A stretch of DNA of 64,000 nucleotides from NCBI GenBank assembly GCA_902388495.1, contig CABMPP010000006.1:62001-126000 (forward strand), in the 5' to 3' direction. The notes below the pieces were generated by a model that worked only from the letters and a program-made list of their open reading frames with translations, ran no database searches and was not told the DNA's origin. The DNA comes from an uncultured Bacteroides sp. GTDB lineage: Bacteria; Bacteroidota; Bacteroidia; Bacteroidales; Bacteroidaceae. This document shows, piece after piece, positions 53,125 to 61,777 of the stretch. The number at the start of each line of letters is the position of its first letter. The stretch's first letter is position 1. The translations under genes were made by a program, and so were the position numbers.

Positions 53125-53166
53125 TGTTACTGATCGGAAACAAAGATATGTTACTGATTGGAAACA
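53125..53166 (-). promoter_or_regulatory. TetR promoter with two operator copies
   Basis: 18-bp copies TGTTACTGATCGGAAACA (53125-53142) and TGTTACTGATTGGAAACA (53149-53166), each an imperfect palindrome, 24 bp apart. The minus-strand -7 box TATCTTTG (53141-53148) lies between and partly overlaps them; a CTTG sits 20 bp upstream as -33-like. Confidence 0.75.
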
Positions 53167-53332
53167 TGCAAGGAAAAACAAGAAAATTTATTCTTTTCTT
53201 GATATTCAGCTTTTTACTTGTGCGGTATTCTCGATTTTATTTATAACTTTGCTATTGGAACTAAATTTTATCTCCGTAAAGTTTACGGCTGTAAAGTTTG
53301 TAATGATAACATTATATGCAAAAAGACCGAAT

Positions 53333-54658
53333 ATGAAATTTTATAATAGAGAAAAAGAGTTGGCATCATTGGAGAAGGTCCGTCAAGTATCTTTTTCGGT
53401 ACATTCTCAAATGACGGTACTTACCGGACGGAGGCGTATCGGTAAAACCAGCCTTATTTTTAAGAGCTGTGAAGGTTTCCCTACGGTGTATTTGTTCGTT
53501 AGTCGAAGCAATGAAACGGATCTCTGCTTGAGGTTCACTTTGGAAATTCGGCAGGCGCTGGATATTTATGTACCGGAACTTACTAATTTTGCAGAAATGT
53601 TCCGCTTCTTGATGGACTTAGGAACACGTATGAAATATAATTTGATTATAGACGAGTTTCAGGAGTTCTACTATATTAATCAGGAAATCTATAGTCTGAT
53701 GCAGGATACATGGGATCGTCTGAGAAAACAGAGTCATGTCAATTTGATTGTAAGCGGTTCGGTCTATACGCTGATGAATGAGATTTTCAGAGATTCTAAA
53801 GAACCGCTGTATGGCCGGGCAGACAGTATCATGAAATTGGCTCCTTTTACTACCGATGTATTGAAGGAAATTATAGCAGATCATAAACCGAACTATACCA
53901 AAGATGACTTACTGGCACTCTATACGTTTACCGGCGGTGTTCCTAAATACATCGAGCAGTTTATGGATAACGGATGTACGAGTATGGAGAGCATGGTTGA
54001 CTTTATGTTGCAACCGGACTCGTCATTCCTGACAGAAGGACAAGCCTTGTTGATACAAGAGTTTGGGAAAAAGTATGGAAATTATTTCTCTATTCTATCC
54101 GCTATCTCCAATGGCAAGAATACTTTGCCGGAGATGGAGGCTGTTATGGGGGGGATCAGTTTGGGAGGACAGCTGAAGAGGCTGGAAGAAGATTATGACT
54201 TAGTAAAGAAGAAGCGGCCTATACTTTCGAAAGAAAATTCGCAAACCGTCCGTTATGAAGTCTCGGATATGTTTTTACGTTTTTGGTTCCGGTATTTCAT
54301 AAAGTATCAGAACTATATAGAAATCCAGAACTTTGAGCGGCTGGCAGATATCATTAAAAAGGATTACTCCACTTTCTCCGGTTTGGCATTGGAAATGTAT
54401 TTCCGCCAACAGATGATGGAGAGTAAGGAGTTCTCGGAAATAGGTTCCTGGTGGCAAGGTAAAAACAGTAAGGACCAGGACGAAATAGATATTGTGGGAT
54501 TGTATGCTGAAGAGAAACGGGCATTGGTGGCGGAGGTGAAAAGGCAATCCCGGAATTTCAAACCGGATTTGTTTGCTCTTAAAGTAGAAGCATTGCAGAA
54601 GAAGATATTGTTTAAGTATGAGATAGAGAGCCGGCTTTTTTCCATGGAAGATATGTAA
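53333..54658 (+). CDS. DUF234-type AAA ATPase
   Basis: 441 aa from MKFYNREKELASLEKVR. Walker A LTGRRRIGKTSLIF (~30-43), Walker B NLIIDEFQEF, a sensor-like NLIVSGSVYTLM, and a C-terminal DUF234-like/PD-(D/E)XK-like part (GSWWQGKNSKDQDEIDIVGLY, then ALVAEVKRQ). The E-x-D...E-x-K pattern is that of a nuclease-like fold that fuses with such ATPases. Function unknown. Longer in-frame upstream starts are not supported, since they run antisense to tetR. Confidence 0.88.
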   Translation: MKFYNREKELASLEKVRQVSFSVHSQMTVLTGRRRIGKTSLIFKSCEGFPTVYLFVSRSNETDLCLRFTLEIRQALDIYVPELTNFAEMFRFLMDLGTRMKYNLIIDEFQEFYYINQEIYSLMQDTWDRLRKQSHVNLIVSGSVYTLMNEIFRDSKEPLYGRADSIMKLAPFTTDVLKEIIADHKPNYTKDDLLALYTFTGGVPKYIEQFMDNGCTSMESMVDFMLQPDSSFLTEGQALLIQEFGKKYGNYFSILSAISNGKNTLPEMEAVMGGISLGGQLKRLEEDYDLVKKKRPILSKENSQTVRYEVSDMFLRFWFRYFIKYQNYIEIQNFERLADIIKKDYSTFSGLALEMYFRQQMMESKEFSEIGSWWQGKNSKDQDEIDIVGLYAEEKRALVAEVKRQSRNFKPDLFALKVEALQKKILFKYEIESRLFSMEDM

Positions 54659-54675
54659 TATATAAGATTATCAGA

Positions 54676-55278
54676 TTATTTACTCCCTTCCATTAAGCGC
54701 CTTATATTGATTGAGATAACATCTCCGTCCCTTACTTTATACTTCTGAAGTGAGCCGCTTGTTGGAATGGAAATAATGTCTTGTTCAAGTACCTGCTTGA
54801 TTTGTCTGGAAGAAAGCGAGAAGAACTTTCTGAGCAGCAAAGGCAGTTTGATACTGAATTCAAAGTTACATTTTATCCGGATGCTGATGAATTCATCCGT
54901 CATTGTCAGTAGTTCTTCCGGGGAGGTGCTGCTGACGATTTCATAATCAACACTGTTAAAGTCGAATGTTGCGTTGTTCTGCCTTTCCAGTTCTGAAGAG
55001 AAGGCGTACTTCCAGGCTGTTTCCGTATCATTTACGGAGAAACTGTGGAATAGAGCTTTGTCTATTAAGTCTGTCCTCTTTCGTGACAATAGGGTGAGAT
55101 TGCACGTGTTGTCGCATTGCACGCATCTGTAGATTAGCCATACGTCAATACTCTTTTTCTGTGCATTCATCCTGAACTTGTCGCTGCAATAGAATCTGTC
55201 ACTATCGCAATGGCTGCATTTCTTTTTTAATAAAGGCGTGTTCTTGACCTTTATTTCCCATGTGATTATTGTGCCCAT
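54676..55278 (-). CDS. DUF1062 family protein
   Basis: 200 aa from MGTIITWEIKVKNTPLLKKK. Two Cys pairs (CSHCDSDRFYC…CVQCDNTCN) form a zinc ribbon-like fold in the N-terminal third. The C-terminal part (FFSLSSRQIKQVLEQDIISI, then KVRDGDVISI) resembles an S4-like RNA-binding domain. The function of DUF1062 is unknown. It lies just upstream, on the same strand as, of nothing else in view; the RteC-domain gene is 93 bp before it. Confidence 0.75.
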   Translation of the reverse strand: MGTIITWEIKVKNTPLLKKKCSHCDSDRFYCSDKFRMNAQKKSIDVWLIYRCVQCDNTCNLTLLSRKRTDLIDKALFHSFSVNDTETAWKYAFSSELERQNNATFDFNSVDYEIVSSTSPEELLTMTDEFISIRIKCNFEFSIKLPLLLRKFFSLSSRQIKQVLEQDIISIPTSGSLQKYKVRDGDVISINIRRLMEGSK

Positions 55279-55371
55279 CGAATTAATATTTTTCTTTGTT
55301 TTTAAGTTTTCTGCAAAGTTGGATATTAGCGAATTGGCTTTTTCACAAGATGTCACAAGGTGCGGTATGAT

Positions 55372-56217
55372 TTATTTGTCCAGTTCATCCATCATCTTAA
55401 TTATTTTCTCTTTCAGCTTGTCAAGGAATTGAGTTCTGTTCTTCTTTCTGTTCCTGATTTCCAGGAATATTCTGTAAAAATCACCAATCTCGATATTGAA
55501 AAGAAGTTCGCAGCAGAAAGCGATGTCTTTTAAACTGCTGTCCCCGTTGTTGAGGCACTTGCCTGCATAGAGTGCATAGATAAATTCTACCAGTGCAACT
55601 TTGCTCTCCGTCCACTGCAATTGTTTCTCTTCTATGATGGCGGCAAGCTTGAAATGCAGTTTATCGGACAGTGCATCTATTTCTTTGGATAGATATTGGG
55701 CTAAATGCTTATCTGCCAGTATTTCGGCAACACTGGAATCGTGCATTGTGGAGAAAGAAATGTCTTTGTTCAGGAAGTTACATTGGGCATCGGAGTAAAT
55801 ATCATAATGCCCTCTTCTGAAATAGAGCGTATCAAGATCTGTTTGTCCTGTTTGGTAATAGCTGTAAAAACTATTATCAAGAGGTTTCCTTTTCAGCGTT
55901 TCGTATTCTGCTTTAAGATACCTGAACTGAGCTGTTAGAGACTGCTCGGCGCGATGCTTTTCAATCCGGTATAAATGGATATAGAATGCCAATAGACTGA
56001 ATACTTGTGGTTTCCAGACTTTAAAGAAAAGAATCTCTTCCTGTGGACTTTCAAATTGATAGTCCGCGGTTTTCTGTTTCAGCAGAGTGAGCGAAGATTG
56101 TATGAAAGCAATGGTCTGCTTTATTTTATCGAGCGTATCAATCTGTAGTTGCTCAATTCTTTGGATTTCTATATCTATGCTTTGCTTAATGTCTTTTACG
56201 AAATTTTCCATTTGCAT
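55372..56217 (-). CDS. RteC-domain protein
   Basis: 281 aa (279 from the second Met). Coiled-coil-like N-terminus (IKQSIDIEIQRIEQLQIDTL), a helical middle (FFKVWKPQVFSLLAFYIHLYRIE; YQTGQTDLDTLYFRRGHYD) and a C-terminal part (KVALVEFIYALYAGKCLNNG…IAFCCELLFNIEIGDFYRIF) match RteC, the activator of excision genes in CTnDOT-type conjugative transposons. No rteA/rteB, integrase or transfer genes are adjacent, so this is an orphan. The start follows directly after the stop of a coding remnant. Confidence 0.85.
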   Translation of the reverse strand: MQMENFVKDIKQSIDIEIQRIEQLQIDTLDKIKQTIAFIQSSLTLLKQKTADYQFESPQEEILFFKVWKPQVFSLLAFYIHLYRIEKHRAEQSLTAQFRYLKAEYETLKRKPLDNSFYSYYQTGQTDLDTLYFRRGHYDIYSDAQCNFLNKDISFSTMHDSSVAEILADKHLAQYLSKEIDALSDKLHFKLAAIIEEKQLQWTESKVALVEFIYALYAGKCLNNGDSSLKDIAFCCELLFNIEIGDFYRIFLEIRNRKKNRTQFLDKLKEKIIKMMDELDK

Positions 56218-56349
56218 TTAGGCCACCAAATCCTCCAACGGCATAATAGGTCCGTTGAAGTGCTTGAATAGCAGATGACAATTGCCTGCCAGGGCAATGT
56301 GATTAATAGTAGAAATGATAAAATGAAAAACCTGTTCAAGTAGAATAAC
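56218..56349 (-). pseudogene. 5'-truncated coding remnant upstream of the RteC-domain gene
   Basis: An open 43-codon stretch without a start codon, ending TAA directly before the RteC ATG. The visible protein tail reads HIALAGNCHLLFKHFNGPIM followed by PLEDLVA. A stop codon (56350-56352) precedes it. It looks like the 3' end of a lost gene that was once in an operon with the RteC-domain gene. The family is not recognised. Confidence 0.5.
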
Positions 56350-56993
56350 TCAAACGAAAGAAATTAGCCTGCGGTCTATGAGGCTAATATTAAGCTAAAA
56401 CAAATTTAAGAATTGTACCCAAAATATTCTTGTTTATGGATTTGCAGGCAAATATAGCTGTTTTACGGTGAACAAAAAATTAATTTATGGTAATTCCGGG
56501 GTTTTCTTGAACCTCAGGTGAGTGTTATTTGTTCTTTCATGTTACAAATGTGCAGCACTTCTAATGTAATTAAAAGTAAGATGATAAATCCTATTAAAAT
56601 GTAAGCCATAATGTTTTCCTGAAATTTTGTAGTGTTAGAATTGTGTCCTCCTATCCTCTTGTCCTACCTCTTTGTTTGGTTTGATAGCTTAATGTGTGTG
56701 TAAAATATAATTGTGAATACGAACTTTATGCTTGGTGAAAGATATCTAAAACGGATTGTTTAAAATCGTATAGATATTGCATGAGCTATGAAGTGGACTT
56801 ATGTTATGAATACTTCTATAAATATCCGATTATTTGGGGCTTAGAAGATTATATGTCGAAGAGAGAATTGTTTTCTGTTTATAAAATAAATGTATATATT
56901 TGTATGATATGGAATGTTTCTCAGTGGATTTTCAGTAGCATTTTTATTTTAATTACTGCTATTGGTCAAATATTAATTAAATATTAGTTGAGT
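56350..56993. other. AT-rich intergenic region
   Basis: About 644 bp. It holds a small ATTAGCCT/AGGCTAAT hairpin (56363-56388) and a minus-strand TATATTTG -7-like box (56449-56456) that could serve the RteC-domain gene. The upstream region of the hybrid kinase is also here. A 68-codon frame at 56781-56987 is hydrophobic but not convincing. Confidence 0.5.
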
Positions 56994-59132
56994 ATGAAAT
57001 ATACTGATTCCGAACAAGAACGAGTAAATATGGAGCTGGAACAGTACCGGACACGGCTTGAACAGATGGTCGAAGAGAAATCAAAAGACTTGATAGCTAT
57101 CCAGGAAGATTTGGAGGCAACCAACCGGCGACAGGCATTGTTCATCAAAGTGCTGCAAATACTGCAACTGGAGGCAGATATACCTAAAGCCATGAATATG
57201 GCACTTGCCGAGATTGGCCGTTATACCGGTGTAGACCGCTTGGCGACTTGGGAGAACCATCTTGATGGGGTTACGTACGGTTGCACCTATGAATGGTGTA
57301 ACGATGGCAGCGAGCCTGCCATAGATTATCTGCGGAGCATGACCATTGAAGCAGGTAAACCATGGTTCGATATGCTTGCAAAAGATAATCTTATTTGTAC
57401 GTCTGATATCTATTCGCTTGATCCCTTTATCACGCAAATGCTGGAAGTGCAGGGCGTAAAAGCCATTGCTGTCTTTCCGCTGTCGCAACTGGGCGTTCAT
57501 TTCGGTTTTCTTTCATTCAACTTCTGCTGGAACAAGCAATGGGATGAGAAAGATATAGAACTAATGAGCCAAATCTCGCAAATTGTATCTACCGCTACAA
57601 AGCGCTGGCAGGTCGAGACTTCCCTGCATCAGTCGCAGCGGACTATGCAGAAGGTATTGGACAATATCAATACGAATATTTTCGTTAGTGATTACGATAC
57701 ACAGAAAGTGCTTTTTGCAAACAAGCCTTTCAGGGAAGCTGCCGGAGAAGTTCCGGAAGATGCAGAATGCTGGAAAATGCTGAATGCAGGGTTGGATGGT
57801 GTGTGCGAGCATTGTCCAAAAGCACTGCTGCTCGATGCTGAACGCCGACCTACGGGAGTTCAATTCTGGGAAGACTATAATCCTTCTACCGATCGTTGGT
57901 ACACCATTCAGAGCACGGCGCTGGAATGGCTTGACGGGCGGTGGGCTATTATGGAGTTGGCTACCGACATCACTACCCGCAAACAGGTAGAATTGGAACT
58001 GATTCAAGCCAAAGAGAAGGCTGAAGAATCGGATATGCTCAAGTCGGCATTCCTGGCTAACATGAGTCATGAAATCCGTACTCCTCTAAATGCTATCGTA
58101 GGTTTCTCGAGCTTGCTGGCCGAGACTGAAGAAGTGGAGGAACGCCAGGCATATATGTCTATAGTGCAGGAGAACAACGAATTGCTGCTCAAACTTATTT
58201 CCGATATTCTGGATATCTCCAAAATAGAGGCCGGCACGATAGAGTTTAATAAAGCGTTGGTAGACGTACACCAGCTTTGTAGGGAAGTGATTACTTCTTT
58301 CTCGCACAAGGCCGGCGACGGGGCGGTAGAACTGCGTTTTGACGAAAGTTCACCGCAGATAGTGATTGATGGTGACAAGAACCGGATTACGCAGGTGATC
58401 TCTAACTTCATCACCAATGCCTTTAAGTTTACTACCCAAGGGTCGATTACCCTTTCTTACACTTTGGAGGGTGGCAATCAGGTGTGCTTTAGTGTGACGG
58501 ACACCGGTAAAGGCATCCCTGCAGAGAAGCAGGATGAAATCTTTAATCGTTTCGCAAAACTCGATTCGTTTGTGCAAGGTGCAGGTCTCGGGCTGTCGAT
58601 ATGCCAAAATCTGGTTGAGCGGATGGGTGGAAAGATTGGAGTGGAATCTCGCGAGGGAGAAGGCGCACGCTTCTGGTTCACACATCCATATACGCCGGAG
58701 GATCAGGCTATATCGGAAGCGGGAATGGATGATGCGTCTGTTGCTTCAATTTTAAAGACCACTCCCAAGAACTATAAACCCTTGATTTTGGTGGCCGAGG
58801 ATATAGACAGCAACTACTTGCTGATTGAGGCGCTGCTCAAAAAAGATTATCGTCTGCTGAGAGCACACAATGGTGAAGAAGCTATCGAGTTACTTGATGC
58901 TCAAACTCCGGACCTTGTATTTATGGATATGAAGATGCCGGGCATGACCGGGATAGAGGTAACCAAGATATTGAGAGAAAAAGGCGTTCAGATTCCCATT
59001 GTTGCACTTACGGCATTCGCTTACGACGACGACAGGAAATTGGCCTTGGACGCCGGTTGTAACGACTTTCTGACTAAGCCTATATCTCCGCCAGAATTGC
59101 GCAGGATGGTCAGTAAATGGACGACTCGTTGA
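56994..59132 (+). CDS. Hybrid sensor histidine kinase/response regulator
   Basis: 712 aa from ATG (a TTG two codons upstream is less likely). Order: N-terminal coiled coil (~1-50), GAF-type sensor (~65-200), PAS domain (~215-330), coiled-coil linker, HisKA with His359 (NMSHEIRTPLNAIVGFSS), HATPase (FITNAFKFTTQGS; DTGKGIPAEKQDE; GAGLGLSICQNLV), and a C-terminal receiver with phosphoacceptor Asp in LVFMDMKMPGMTG. No transmembrane segment, so a cytosolic sensor. No output gene is adjacent. Confidence 0.92.
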   Translation: MKYTDSEQERVNMELEQYRTRLEQMVEEKSKDLIAIQEDLEATNRRQALFIKVLQILQLEADIPKAMNMALAEIGRYTGVDRLATWENHLDGVTYGCTYEWCNDGSEPAIDYLRSMTIEAGKPWFDMLAKDNLICTSDIYSLDPFITQMLEVQGVKAIAVFPLSQLGVHFGFLSFNFCWNKQWDEKDIELMSQISQIVSTATKRWQVETSLHQSQRTMQKVLDNINTNIFVSDYDTQKVLFANKPFREAAGEVPEDAECWKMLNAGLDGVCEHCPKALLLDAERRPTGVQFWEDYNPSTDRWYTIQSTALEWLDGRWAIMELATDITTRKQVELELIQAKEKAEESDMLKSAFLANMSHEIRTPLNAIVGFSSLLAETEEVEERQAYMSIVQENNELLLKLISDILDISKIEAGTIEFNKALVDVHQLCREVITSFSHKAGDGAVELRFDESSPQIVIDGDKNRITQVISNFITNAFKFTTQGSITLSYTLEGGNQVCFSVTDTGKGIPAEKQDEIFNRFAKLDSFVQGAGLGLSICQNLVERMGGKIGVESREGEGARFWFTHPYTPEDQAISEAGMDDASVASILKTTPKNYKPLILVAEDIDSNYLLIEALLKKDYRLLRAHNGEEAIELLDAQTPDLVFMDMKMPGMTGIEVTKILREKGVQIPIVALTAFAYDDDRKLALDAGCNDFLTKPISPPELRRMVSKWTTR

Positions 59133-59152
59133 TATTTTGCCATGTAAATCAG

Positions 59153-59209
59153 AGCGAAGCGAAGAATTTACTTCCTGTTATGTGAAGGGGAGAGATTCTT
59201 CGCTTCGCT
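59153..59209. repeat. REP-like inverted repeat after the hybrid kinase
   Basis: 15-bp perfect stem AGCGAAGCGAAGAAT (59153-59167) and ATTCTTCGCTTCGCT (59195-59209), 27-nt loop. It shares the AGCGAAGCGAAGAAT core with widespread extragenic repeats. It may serve as a terminator. Confidence 0.7.
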
Positions 59210-59245
59210 ACTGATAGCAGACTGAGCTGCTTTGGAACGAACTTC

Positions 59246-59875
59246 TTATTCGGCTGCAAGTAATTCGTTCATATTGCCTTTTCTTATATACGGCAGGCAG
59301 GAACGTATCTTGTCAACAGGCCAATCCCACCATTTCAGTATGAGCAACTGTTCTATCACATCCTGGTCAAAGCGTTTCCGGATTTCCTTGGCGGGAGTAC
59401 CACCTACGATTGTATAAGGTGGAACGTCTTTGGTTACAACTGCACGTGCGGCAATAATTGCCCCGTCTCCGATATGAACTCCTGCCATAATCACGGCTTC
59501 ATAACCAATCCAGACATCATTGCCTATTATAATGTCTCCTTTGTTATCCCATGCGGAGGTGACATCTGCTTTATCGAGCCCCCAATCTTCATAAAATAGA
59601 GGAAAGGTGTAGGTAGATAGGGATTTTAATGTGTGGTTGGCGCAGTTGAAAAGGAATTTTGTGCCACAGGCGATGGAACAAAATTTGCCTATCACTAATC
59701 TTTCCCGATGGATGGGATAATGATAAAGCACATTGTTCTTTTCAAAAAACAAAGGGTCGGCAACAAAATCATTGTAAATGGTATAGTCGCCAATCTCTAT
59801 TTGGGGATCTTTCACTACGGTATTAAGATATACCGTTTGTTTGTCTGCGCTACGCGGATATATTTTGGTCATCAT
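59246..59875 (-). CDS. Vat/CatB-like xenobiotic O-acetyltransferase
   Basis: 209 aa left-handed beta-helix (hexapeptide) enzyme. [20 protein letters not shown] and [20 protein letters not shown] are hexapeptide repeats, and [18 protein letters not shown] carries the catalytic His. Closest in look to Vat (streptogramin A) and CatB acetyltransferases; whether it confers resistance is not deducible. It lies 13 bp downstream of the MATE gene and is likely co-transcribed. Confidence 0.88.
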   Translation of the reverse strand: MMTKIYPRSADKQTVYLNTVVKDPQIEIGDYTIYNDFVADPLFFEKNNVLYHYPIHRERLVIGKFCSIACGTKFLFNCANHTLKSLSTYTFPLFYEDWGLDKADVTSAWDNKGDIIIGNDVWIGYEAVIMAGVHIGDGAIIAARAVVTKDVPPYTIVGGTPAKEIRKRFDQDVIEQLLILKWWDWPVDKIRSCLPYIRKGNMNELLAAE

Positions 59876-59888
59876 AACTTCTTCTGTT

Positions 59889-61181
59889 TTAATAATGTTT
59901 TCTTTTTAGATAAATGATAGATTGTACAGCCAAGAGAATCACGAAAAGGTACTCTGCAGTTAAGTAGACTGCCAGAGGGGCTTGTGTGTAGTAACTCAGC
60001 CAGTAGAGATAAATCAAATACGCCACTGTCGTTGTAACTTGAAAGAGAAATGTGGCTTTTGTTTTTCCTGTCCCTCCAACGGCATTGAGATAGACGTAGC
60101 CGGGCAAAGCAAAAGTGTAATTCAGCAACATCACGACGAAAGGAGCGAAGGCTGACTGTATCAGCAGCTCATTATCGGTATAAAATCCTATAATCTGCCT
60201 GTTGCCACATAAAGCAACTCCCACCAATGGGAGGCCTATGGCATAACCTAATTTTAGAATCTTTCGGCAGATGGGAAAAAGAAGTTCCCTTTTGCCTGCT
60301 CCAATCGCATTGCTTACCAATGACCCGGTAGTAACGGCAAAGGAGTTGGCTATTACAAAAAAGATGGCTGACACGCTTCGGGTAATATTAGAAATCGCTA
60401 ATTCTGTTTTGCCCAAATGTTCAATAGCCACGAAAAACAAGAACCATGGGGCTACACTGATAAAGGCATGAAACATACTCCATACCGATAGGCTTAGCAC
60501 TCCTGCAAGTAGCTTTCCATCATAGACTGGTCTCATTCCATATTTTGCTCTATCTATTTTTCTCCACATGTAGATGCCAAGCGCGATAAATGATCCCATT
60601 TCTGCTAATGATGAAGCGATTGCTGCTCCCGAAATACCTGATTTCAGAATGAATATCAAGAAATAATTTAGAGGGATGTTGATTATTACCGCGACAGCCG
60701 TAGCCCACGATAAAGCTTTGGTATGTGTTATTCCTACCAGGAAAGCCCGAATGGCTAAAAATGGAAAAGAGAATAACAATCCAAAACTACGCCAATCTAA
60801 GTACTGGATAGTAGCTCGATAAATATCAGGTGAAGTAATTAGCCGTTTCAGTATGAAAGGCGAAACTCCCTGGATGAGAAAACAAAGGAAGAGGGCTAAT
60901 CCTGTTAAAAAGAATAATCCTTGAAAGAAAGTTCTTCCTGTCTCCTTGTAGTTCTGTTCTCCGTTCCTCCGGGCAACCATCACTTGCAAGCCGATACAAA
61001 ATCCAAAGCCGAGCATATAGATTGCCAGATAATAGATTCCGGCAATAGCGGATGCTCCTAACTCGATCTCTCCAACGTGGCCTAAAAAGACGGCATCCGT
61101 TATATTGATCAGTTGTTCCATTAAAATGCTCATCATCACCGGAAAGTTGATGAGCCATATTTGTTTATAGGTATAATTCAT
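59889..61181 (-). CDS. MATE-family efflux transporter
   Basis: 430 aa, twelve transmembrane helices in two MatE halves ([40 protein letters not shown]; second half [20 protein letters not shown]). Sodium- or proton-driven export of drugs or cations. It is cut by no frameshift. Followed by an acetyltransferase gene on the same strand. Confidence 0.92.
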   Translation of the reverse strand: MNYTYKQIWLINFPVMMSILMEQLINITDAVFLGHVGEIELGASAIAGIYYLAIYMLGFGFCIGLQVMVARRNGEQNYKETGRTFFQGLFFLTGLALFLCFLIQGVSPFILKRLITSPDIYRATIQYLDWRSFGLLFSFPFLAIRAFLVGITHTKALSWATAVAVIINIPLNYFLIFILKSGISGAAIASSLAEMGSFIALGIYMWRKIDRAKYGMRPVYDGKLLAGVLSLSVWSMFHAFISVAPWFLFFVAIEHLGKTELAISNITRSVSAIFFVIANSFAVTTGSLVSNAIGAGKRELLFPICRKILKLGYAIGLPLVGVALCGNRQIIGFYTDNELLIQSAFAPFVVMLLNYTFALPGYVYLNAVGGTGKTKATFLFQVTTTVAYLIYLYWLSYYTQAPLAVYLTAEYLFVILLAVQSIIYLKRKHY

Positions 61182-61584
61182 TGCTCAACTATTAAAATAG
61201 CACGATAGAGCAGACTGCATTTCGCTGAGTCTGCAACTTCGCAAATTCATAAATAAAAGGATATAAAATCTCTGTGGCAAATAATTGATTATTTGCCGGA
61301 TAGCTGAATAGCTTGATTGAGTGGGCTATTCGTTGAGCGTAGCTATATACAGAGTTTCATAAGAGGTGAATGCTTTTTGGTTAATGGATCACATCGCAAA
61401 AGTATGAAAAATATCCCGCAAAATAATGCCTTTCGGATTTTTACTAAAATTCCGACTGATATTTACTAAAAATCATCTGAATTTTTAGTAAAAATTTCCA
61501 GCCTCCTCAGAATGCCTTCTGGTAGGGGATTGCGAATATGTGATACGAAAGAGACATTATTTTGTACGTTGGCGAGGAAAAAAG
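61182..61584. other. Intergenic region before the MATE gene
   Basis: About 400 bp, AT-rich. It contains the 22-bp array at 61440-61493. No gene seen. Confidence 0.5.
61440..61493. repeat. 22-bp-period intergenic array
   Basis: TTTACTAAAA at 61440 and 61462, TTTAGTAAAA (near-inverse) at 61484: exact 22-bp steps. Confidence 0.75.
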
Positions 61585-61616
61585 AACTCCCTGATAATCG
61601 AAATTATCAGGGAGTT
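61585..61616 (-). terminator. Intrinsic terminator of the tRNA-Lys gene
   Basis: 14-bp perfect stem (61585-61598 with 61603-61616). On the minus strand the loop is TTCG and TTCTTTTTT-type sequence follows. It sits 4 bp beyond the tRNA CCA end. Confidence 0.9.
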
Positions 61617-61620
61617 TCTT

Positions 61621-61696
61621 TGGTGAACCGCTTGGGGCTCGAACCCAAGACCCCAACATTAAAAGTGTTGTGCTCTACCTGCTGAGCTAGCGATTC
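61621..61696 (-). tRNA. tRNA-Lys (anticodon TTT)
   Basis: All arms fit: acceptor GAATCGC with GCGGTTC, D arm, anticodon stem CAACA/TGTTG with loop CTTTTAA, T arm TTGGG/CCCAA with loop TTCGAGC. The CCA end (61621-61623 on the plus strand as TGG) is encoded. Confidence 0.97.
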
Positions 61697-61777
61697 AGAC
61701 CTTGTTTTGCTGTTAAGCGGGTGCAAAGATAGGTACTTTTGTTGAAAATGCAAGGGAATGGGAAGAAAAAGTTTGTA

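Noticed and set aside
52973..53332. N-terminal extension of the ATPase
   Set aside because: It is antisense to tetR and its operators; the family begins at MKFYNREKEL.
56781..56987. 68-codon hydrophobic frame before the hybrid kinase
   Set aside because: AT-rich region, no start context, no family; the composition alone explains the hydrophobicity.
61621..61696. tRNA-Lys as an integration site
   Set aside because: I found no second copy of the tRNA 3' end nearby and no integrase next to it.
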